Shown here in pieces: positions 58,479 to 64,000 of a stretch of 64,000 nucleotides of DNA. Each line of letters begins with the position of its first letter. Position 1 is the stretch's first letter. The position numbers and the translations under genes are program-made. Where the stretch lies: the NCBI GenBank assembly GCA_943192975.1, contig CALPCJ010000003.1, positions 62,001 to 126,000 of the forward strand, written 5' to 3'. Source of the DNA: Senimuribacter intestinalis. Its GTDB lineage: Bacteria; Bacillota; Clostridia; Peptostreptococcales; Anaerovoracaceae. Below the pieces are notes generated by a model that worked only from the letters and a program-made list of their open reading frames with translations, was not told where the DNA came from and did not search any database.

Positions 58479-60926
58479 TTAGGACTCCCTTATTACAGCC
58501 TTGAATGCGTCTTTCAGGGCTTCTAAAACTTTGCTGTGTACGCCGTCGGTTTCTTCGTCGGTCAGGGTCTTTTCGTCGTGTCTGTAGGTCAAGCTGAACG
58601 CAACGCTCTTCTTGCCTTCATCCACCTGCTGACCTCTGTAAACATCAAAGAGTTTCACATCTCTGAGAATCTCTGTACCAGATTCCCTGATTACTTTTTC
58701 AATGTCACGTACCTGCAACTCCTCGTCAACAATCATTGCGATATCTCTTGAAGTTGACGGATACTTCGGCGGCTGATGGTACAGAATTTCTCTATTTGAA
58801 AGTTCTACAATCACGTCAAAGAACAGTTCACTGATATATGCACGTGTTCCAATTCCGTATCTTTCGCTCACGTCTGGATGTACTTCACCCATGATGCCCA
58901 GTTCAACCTCCTGACCATTTGCGTCTTTGGTGATAATACGAGCACATCTGCCCGGGTGATATACCTTGTAGTCAGATTCAGCTACAAAATCCAGTTCTTT
59001 AATACCCAGTCTCTCCAGCATAGTACTGATGATTCCTTTCAGTGTGAAGAAATCTTCATCCTTACCATAAAGACCGAGAGACAAGTTATAAGATTCAATC
59101 GGAAGAGCCTTTGGATCCATCAGATTGTTCATAAAGGTCAAAGCAAGCTCGAAGGCTCCTACTCTTTCGATATTTCTTGCATAGTTTCTGCCCAGAACTT
59201 CTAACATACCTGGTGTCAGAAGAGTTCTCATAGCGGCAGTTTCTTCTCCCATCGGATTGATGATTTCAACCAGATTTCTTTCCCAGGAATCTTCTTCAAT
59301 TCCGATGTTATCTAAAATTTTGTTGTTGGAGAAAGAATAGGTCTGAATCTCATTAAGACCCATGCCGCAGAGCAGGTTTCTAGTCATATCACGCAGTCCC
59401 CAGCTCTTGGAAACGGTTCCAACGGTATCAGCCTTCGGCAGTGTCAGCGGTAAATTATCAAATCCATACAATCTTGCAATTTCTTCGACACAGTCAATTT
59501 CTTCCTTCATATCCTGACGAACAGTCGGCGGAGTTACCAGCATGATATCGCCTTCACCTTCTACCTGCATGTCAAGTCTTCTCAGATATCCTTCCATCTC
59601 TTCTCTAGGAATATCGGTGCCAAGCACCTTATTCACCTTGCTGACCCTACAGCTGATAGTTACAGGCTTTTGCGGATTGTGATACACATCCACGCTGCCG
59701 TTTAAGACTTTACCACAGCCCAGCATTTCTACCAGCTTGCAAACTCTGTCAGCTGCTGCTTCAGCAAGGTTCGGATCCAGTCCTCTTTCGTATCTTGCAG
59801 AGGCCTCCGTTCTCATTTCTAGCTTCTTCATAGAGCGATGAATGGAATTCTTGTGGAAGCATGCGGACTCTACCAGTACTGTGTTGGTATCATCTACGAT
59901 TTCAGAGTTGAGACCACCCATGATGCCTGCGATACCGATTGGTTTTTCAGCATCGTTAATCATCAGCGTATCGGAGTAGATATCTCTTTCCTGTCCGTCC
60001 AGGGTGGTAAATTTGTCGCCGTCCTTTGCCACGTCAACGATGATTTTTCTGCCTGCAACGCTTCTGATATCAAATGCATGGAGCGGCTGACCGTATTCCA
60101 TCATGACAAAGTTGGTGATATCTACCATATTATTAATCGGTCTCATGCCGGCTGCCATCAGTCTTTTCTGCAGCCACCAAGGAGACTGTTCGATTTTTAC
60201 ATCTTTAATGACTCTTGCAGTGTAACGCAGACAGTTCTCGTTTCTGACTTCTACGGAAATGTAGTCGGACGCATTCTCATCGGTCTTTTCGCATTCGTTT
60301 TCCGGATAAGTCATTCTCTCTTCAAATACTGCAGCCGCTTCCTTTGCCATGCCCAGCATGCACAGGCAGTCCGGACGGTTTGGCGTAATGCAGAAGTCGA
60401 TGGCATAATCGTGAAGTTCCAAAGCTTCCACAAAGTCTTCACCCAGATGTTCGTCCCAGTTGCCTGGCAGCATCCAAATACCATCTTTGGAAATATACGG
60501 TGCAATCTTATCTTCGATCCCCAGTTCCTGTGGTCCGCACATCATACCATTGGAAACAATGCCTCTCAGCTTGCCCTTGGTAATCTTTACACCGCCTTCT
60601 ACCTTTGGCTGACCGTGAAGCGGTCCCGGAATATGGCTGTTATGCTTTGCAATCGGGCAGTAACCGCCCTCGTAAATGTTGGTCGCTCCCGTTACAATCT
60701 GCAGCGGCTCATCTTCTCCCACGTTAATCTGACAAACGACCAGTTTATCTGCGTCAGGGTGCTGTTCGATTTTATCGATTCTACCAACCACAACACCTTC
60801 AATACCAGTCCCAAGCTCATCACAAGTTTCCATATCAGAGCCGGACATAATCATGCGGTTGCAAAATTCCTCAATTGGCACATTGACATCTGTATAATCT
60901 TTTAACCAATTTAATGATACTAACAT
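58479..60926 (-). CDS. pheT: Phenylalanine--tRNA ligase beta subunit
   Basis: The 815-residue subunit has an N-terminal tRNA-binding OB domain (VVVGRIDKIEQHPDADKLVVCQINVG), the B3/B4 editing domains (RYTARVIKDVKIEQSPWWLQKRL), B5 and the C-terminal ferredoxin-like anticodon domain (PKYPSTSRDIAMIVDEE). Length is typical. It follows pheS by 13 bp. Its 3' end abuts a 111-bp tandem repeat. Confidence 0.96.
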   Translation of the reverse strand: MLVSLNWLKDYTDVNVPIEEFCNRMIMSGSDMETCDELGTGIEGVVVGRIDKIEQHPDADKLVVCQINVGEDEPLQIVTGATNIYEGGYCPIAKHNSHIPGPLHGQPKVEGGVKITKGKLRGIVSNGMMCGPQELGIEDKIAPYISKDGIWMLPGNWDEHLGEDFVEALELHDYAIDFCITPNRPDCLCMLGMAKEAAAVFEERMTYPENECEKTDENASDYISVEVRNENCLRYTARVIKDVKIEQSPWWLQKRLMAAGMRPINNMVDITNFVMMEYGQPLHAFDIRSVAGRKIIVDVAKDGDKFTTLDGQERDIYSDTLMINDAEKPIGIAGIMGGLNSEIVDDTNTVLVESACFHKNSIHRSMKKLEMRTEASARYERGLDPNLAEAAADRVCKLVEMLGCGKVLNGSVDVYHNPQKPVTISCRVSKVNKVLGTDIPREEMEGYLRRLDMQVEGEGDIMLVTPPTVRQDMKEEIDCVEEIARLYGFDNLPLTLPKADTVGTVSKSWGLRDMTRNLLCGMGLNEIQTYSFSNNKILDNIGIEEDSWERNLVEIINPMGEETAAMRTLLTPGMLEVLGRNYARNIERVGAFELALTFMNNLMDPKALPIESYNLSLGLYGKDEDFFTLKGIISTMLERLGIKELDFVAESDYKVYHPGRCARIITKDANGQEVELGIMGEVHPDVSERYGIGTRAYISELFFDVIVELSNREILYHQPPKYPSTSRDIAMIVDEELQVRDIEKVIRESGTEILRDVKLFDVYRGQQVDEGKKSVAFSLTYRHDEKTLTDEETDGVHSKVLEALKDAFKAVIRES

Positions 60927-60939
60927 TGTATATAACCTC

Positions 60940-61962
60940 CTATTTGAACTGCTCGATGAATCTCATGTCGTTTTCATAGAGGTAACGAATGTCATCGATT
61001 CCGTACTTCAGCATAGCGATTCTCTCTACACCCATACCTACTGCAAAGCCGGTATACTTTTCTGTATCGATGCCGCCTGCCTGGTGTACGTGCGGGTGCG
61101 TCATGCCGCAGCCCAAAATTTCAATCCAGCCGCTGCCTTTGCAAACAGGGCAGCCCTTGCCGCCGCATTTGAAACAGGAAACGTCCATTTCTGCGCTCGG
61201 CTCGGTGAACGGGAAGTGACTCGGACGGAACTTGGTTCTTGTCTCCGGACCAAAGAGCTGTTTCGCCATATGGTCAAGAGACCCCTTTAGGTCGCCCATA
61301 TTAATGCCCTCACCGATAACCATCATTTCAATCTGATGGAAAGTCGGAGAATGGGTAGCGTCCGGGGTATCTACTCTGTAACATCTGCCCGGAATCAAAA
61401 CTTTATATGGCAGCGCCAAATCGTGCTCTGCTCTGATTTCTGCCGAAGAGGTATGAGGTCTTAATACCGTATCTTCGCTTACATAGAATGTATCGGTCAT
61501 ATCTCTTGCCGGATGGTTTTCCGGAGAGTTGAGCGCATCAAATGTGTTATACACCGTATCTACATCCGGCCCTTCGTAAACGGAGTAGCCCATGCCCTTA
61601 AAGATTTCTACTACTTCGTCGATTACCTGCGTAATCGGATGTTTTACACCGAATACGACTTCTTTGCCCGGCTCGGTTACGTCAATTTTTTCTGCCTTGA
61701 ACCTAGCTTCTCTTGCCTTTTCTTTTACTTCGGCAGCCTTCTCGGAAAGGAGCTGTTCAAACTCCGCCTTTGCTTTGTTGGCAGCCATACCCAGCGCTTT
61801 CTTTTCTTCTGGCGGAAGCTTGCCCATGGATTTCAGGATTGCTGTCAGTTCTCCCTTTTTACCGAGAATCTTTACTCTTACGTCTTCCGTATCTGCTAAA
61901 GAAGTGGCAGCTTCAAGCTGCGATTTTGCTTCTTCCAGCATTTGCTTCAGTTTCTCTTGCAT
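60940..61962 (-). CDS. pheS: Phenylalanine--tRNA ligase alpha subunit
   Basis: The 340-residue class II catalytic subunit has an N-terminal coiled coil, motif 2 (LIPGRCYRVDTPDATHSPTFHQ region) and motif 3 (GFAVGMGVERIAML). It pairs with PheT in an alpha2-beta2 enzyme. No T-box leader is visible in the 47-bp gap to the upstream methyltransferase gene, so it may be transcribed from upstream. Confidence 0.96.
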   Translation of the reverse strand: MQEKLKQMLEEAKSQLEAATSLADTEDVRVKILGKKGELTAILKSMGKLPPEEKKALGMAANKAKAEFEQLLSEKAAEVKEKAREARFKAEKIDVTEPGKEVVFGVKHPITQVIDEVVEIFKGMGYSVYEGPDVDTVYNTFDALNSPENHPARDMTDTFYVSEDTVLRPHTSSAEIRAEHDLALPYKVLIPGRCYRVDTPDATHSPTFHQIEMMVIGEGINMGDLKGSLDHMAKQLFGPETRTKFRPSHFPFTEPSAEMDVSCFKCGGKGCPVCKGSGWIEILGCGMTHPHVHQAGGIDTEKYTGFAVGMGVERIAMLKYGIDDIRYLYENDMRFIEQFK

Positions 61963-62009
61963 GTTCTTAAACCTCTTTTCAAATATTTCTTTGCCCTTAT
62001 ATACTAAAT

Positions 62010-62786
62010 TTATTTGTGCCTCGCAGCCTCGTACATTAGAATGCCCGCCGCTACAGAAGCATTGAGAGATTCCAATCTGCCCTTCATCGGAATCTTGACT
62101 TTGATGTCCGCCATTTCTATCAGTTCCAAAGATACGCCATTGCCTTCGTTTCCGATGACCAGGGCTGTGTCTTTGGAAAGGTCCACATCAAAATAATCAT
62201 TGTCGGTATCAAAGCAGGTGACCGTAAGGCGTTTGCCCAGACTGTCCACAAGCTTTCTAAGCTCCCTATTATCCTCGACATGAATAATAGGGATCCTAAA
62301 GACAGATCCAGCTGCACTGCGAATGGTCTTCGGCGAATAGACATCACCTGTGCCCTTGACAATCACAGCAGCAGCGTACCCTGCACCCTCGGCAGTCCGC
62401 AAAATGGTGCCGATATTGCCCGGATCCTGTAATCTATCCAAAACCACCAGATTGGTACCTGCACCGCATAGACTCCCCAGCTCTTCTGCGCTATAGGTCT
62501 GCTTTTCTATGACGGCCATAATGCCCTGGCTGGTCTCAGTCTGTGCAATTTTGTCAAAGAGTTTCTCATCCATGACATAAATCTGCTGCGTCTTTAATGC
62601 TGGCGGAACCAGTGATTCCTTCCCTTTTTTGCTCACTATGTAATGAATCTGCTCAGAAGGTGTCTCCGCCAAAAGATTTTCTCCCTCGACGAGATAAAGT
62701 CCTTCTCTATCCCGATATTTCTTTTGAGATAGTTTCTGGCATTCCTTGAATATTCTGTTTTCCTTAGAACTAATTTCTTTTATCAT
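62010..62786 (-). CDS. TrmH/SpoU family RNA methyltransferase
   Basis: The roughly 258-residue SPOUT enzyme has an N-terminal substrate-binding L30e-like domain and the SPOUT motifs LDRLQDPGNIGTILRTAEGAG, VIGNEGNGVSLE and IPMKGRLESLNASVAAGI. It 2'-O-methylates an rRNA or tRNA ribose; the exact target is uncertain. ATG 62786 (MIKEISSKENR) is chosen because the longer frame passes through the ftsZ terminator hairpin. No good ribosome site is seen before it. Confidence 0.92.
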   Translation of the reverse strand: MIKEISSKENRIFKECQKLSQKKYRDREGLYLVEGENLLAETPSEQIHYIVSKKGKESLVPPALKTQQIYVMDEKLFDKIAQTETSQGIMAVIEKQTYSAEELGSLCGAGTNLVVLDRLQDPGNIGTILRTAEGAGYAAAVIVKGTGDVYSPKTIRSAAGSVFRIPIIHVEDNRELRKLVDSLGKRLTVTCFDTDNDYFDVDLSKDTALVIGNEGNGVSLELIEMADIKVKIPMKGRLESLNASVAAGILMYEAARHK

Positions 62787-62799
62787 AGTAATTACACGA

Positions 62800-62828
62800 A
62801 AAAGCCGGTCAAAAAAATGCCGGCTTTT
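62800..62828 (-). terminator. Terminator after ftsZ
   Basis: AAAAGCCGG pairs with CCGGCTTTT around an 11-nt loop and continues into a T run leftward, between ftsZ and the methyltransferase start. Confidence 0.75.
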
Positions 62829-62846
62829 AAACATAGCGCTTGTGTC

Positions 62847-63983
62847 TTATTTCTGCCCACTTAAGAAGTCAGGCAAATCGAATCTGGAATTGCTCTGATC
62901 CTCGTCTTTGGTCTCTTCAAAGATTTCACCAAGGGTTACGCTTCTTCCTGTCAATCCATTTTCAGTGGTCACAACCTCCTGCGGTGATTTCTTCTGGAAA
63001 TTGCTATAGTTTACGGGAGCCTCATCAAGACCCTCTCCAAAGCCTGTTGCAATAACAGTGATTGCAACCTCATCATTCATTTCTTCGCTGACAGCCGCAC
63101 CAAAGATCAGAATTGCTTCTCTATCTGCCTGCTCTTCTACCAGACTTGCAATTTCGTTGACTTCCAGCATACCCAGGTCATATCCGCCGGATACGTACAG
63201 CAGGATAGCTCTTGCACCTGCAATGGTGGTCTCAAGCAACGGACTTTCGATGGCGGATGTAACTGCATCCTTGGCTCTGTTCTCGCCGCTTCCTCTGCCC
63301 ACACCCATGTGTGCAATACCTCTGTCCGTCATGACGCTCTTGACATCGGCGAAGTCTACGTTGATTAATGCAAAATCCGAAATCAAATCAGAAATACCCT
63401 GTACACCCTGTCTCAGGATGTCGTCTGCCATAGTAAATGCCTGCAGCATGGAGGTGTTTCTCTCGCAGTTCTGTAACAATTTATCGTTTGGTACAACAAC
63501 CAATGAGTCTACATACTTCTTTAAAAAGCCCAGCCCCAGTTCAGCCTGATCCTTTCTCTTCTTTCCTTCAAAGGAGAAAGGCTTGGTTACAACGCCTACA
63601 GTAAGGATTCCAAGATCTTTGGAAGCCTTGGCAATAATCGGCGCTGCCCCTGTGCCAGTACCACCGCCCATACCGGCGGTAATAAAGACCATATCGGAAC
63701 CTTCTAAAAGGCTTGTAATCTCATCTAAAGTCTCTTCTGCAGATCTCTGTCCAACTTCTGGATTTCCTCCTGCTCCAAGACCCCTTGTCAGCTTCTCACC
63801 AATCTGAATTTTGGTTTCTGCCTTACATCTATTCAGCGCCTGCCTATCGGTATTGACTGCGATAAACTGCACGCCCTTCAAATCAGCCTCCATCATTCTA
63901 TTGACTGCGTTACAGCCGCCGCCACCGACCCCGATGACCTTGATGACTGCTGCATTATCCTGACTTGTCTCAAATTGCAACAT
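62847..63983 (-). CDS. ftsZ: Cell division protein FtsZ
   Basis: FtsZ is the tubulin-like GTPase that forms the division ring. The 378-residue protein has the nucleotide loop GVGGGGCNAVNRM, the tubulin signature GGGTGTGAAP near residue 105, and ends in the conserved C-terminal tail RFDLPDFLS for FtsA/ZipA/EzrA-type partners. AAGGAGG at 63990-63996 region precedes the ATG. zapA, encoded about 5 kb downstream, is its partner. Confidence 0.97.
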   Translation of the reverse strand: MLQFETSQDNAAVIKVIGVGGGGCNAVNRMMEADLKGVQFIAVNTDRQALNRCKAETKIQIGEKLTRGLGAGGNPEVGQRSAEETLDEITSLLEGSDMVFITAGMGGGTGTGAAPIIAKASKDLGILTVGVVTKPFSFEGKKRKDQAELGLGFLKKYVDSLVVVPNDKLLQNCERNTSMLQAFTMADDILRQGVQGISDLISDFALINVDFADVKSVMTDRGIAHMGVGRGSGENRAKDAVTSAIESPLLETTIAGARAILLYVSGGYDLGMLEVNEIASLVEEQADREAILIFGAAVSEEMNDEVAITVIATGFGEGLDEAPVNYSNFQKKSPQEVVTTENGLTGRSVTLGEIFEETKDEDQSNSRFDLPDFLSGQK

Positions 63984-64000
63984 GCTAAATTGCCTCCTTG

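Noticed and set aside
58276..58482. Plus-strand open frame with a 37-residue repeat inside the tandem duplication
   Set aside because: The frame exists only because the repeat unit is 111 bp long. It has no ribosome site, a Cys/Pro/Ser-rich composition unlike its neighbours, and lies entirely in the palindromic repeat.

Overview
The window looks like chromosomal DNA of a low-to-medium G+C, strictly anaerobic Clostridia member. The hrcA-grpE-dnaK-dnaJ operon carries a CIRCE operator, and zapA-mutS2, two feoA copies plus feoB, strong AGGAGG ribosome sites and many radical-SAM or oxygen-sensitive enzymes are present. The 4-hydroxybutyryl-CoA dehydratase-like enzyme, BKACE enzyme and iodotyrosine-deiodinase-like flavoprotein resemble gene content of gut-associated Anaerovoracaceae (Family XIII). 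That placement is inference, because no rRNA is present. Almost all genes are on the minus strand.

Layout. 1-2657: the 5' part of a large secreted repeat protein that runs off the window, preceded by a promoter with a C9 tract in its spacer. 3004-4317: uracil permease. 4605-10402: hinT, mtaB, rsmE, a membrane protein and prmA, with a divergent M23 peptidase/polysaccharide deacetylase fusion inserted. 10533-24447: a 14-kb catabolic island (4-hydroxybutyryl-CoA dehydratase-like enzyme, hydroxyacid dehydrogenase, cyclase, BKACE, LarC-like protein, sigma54 activator, NCS2 permease, thiolase, MFS carrier, a small unknown protein, DUF362 protein, Fe-alcohol dehydrogenase). 24573-29699: the heat-shock operon. 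29903-33835: a deiodinase-like gene and an iron-uptake locus with three GTTAG-N6-CTAAC operators and a DtxR-type regulator. 33862-35654: regulator, HEPN-like protein, a broken crcB remnant and an XRE regulator. 35896-41428: lipoprotein, Mrp ATPase, AEC carrier, ferredoxin-like protein, DUF1848 and nucleoid-associated proteins. 41432-43699: a MetA-aspartokinase fusion. 43821-48594: a surface polymer acylation operon and a CAP-domain protein. 48935-49225: tRNA-fMet, tRNA-Leu and tRNA-Asn. 49699-63983: TPR and radical-SAM genes, argS, DUF523, mutS2, zapA, pheT, pheS, an rRNA methyltransferase and ftsZ.

The most striking part is the catabolic island. It separates dnaJ from prmA, which are adjacent in the Bacillus subtilis hrcA-grpE-dnaK-dnaJ-prmA-rsmE-mtaB operon. 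Four -24/-12 (sigma54) promoters face its minus-strand genes, and three of them have TGTTGC-N6-GCAACA-type palindromes 70-130 bp upstream. The divergent sigma54 activator in the middle is the obvious regulator and probably regulates itself. A cyclase-family hydrolase, a free-acid-type hydroxyacid dehydrogenase, BKACE and thiolase together suggest hydrolytic ring opening, oxidation to a beta-keto acid and acetyl-CoA-dependent cleavage, like the clostridial phloroglucinol route. The substrate and the roles of the dehydratase-like, LarC-like and DUF362 proteins are unknown.

Non-coding structure is rich. It includes two clusters of TGTGCATATTTT-armed hairpins, a 140-bp MITE-like palindrome, a 111-bp tandem duplication beside pheT, a 130-nt hairpin between grpE and dnaK, and a terminator-like hairpin in the metA-aspartokinase leader.
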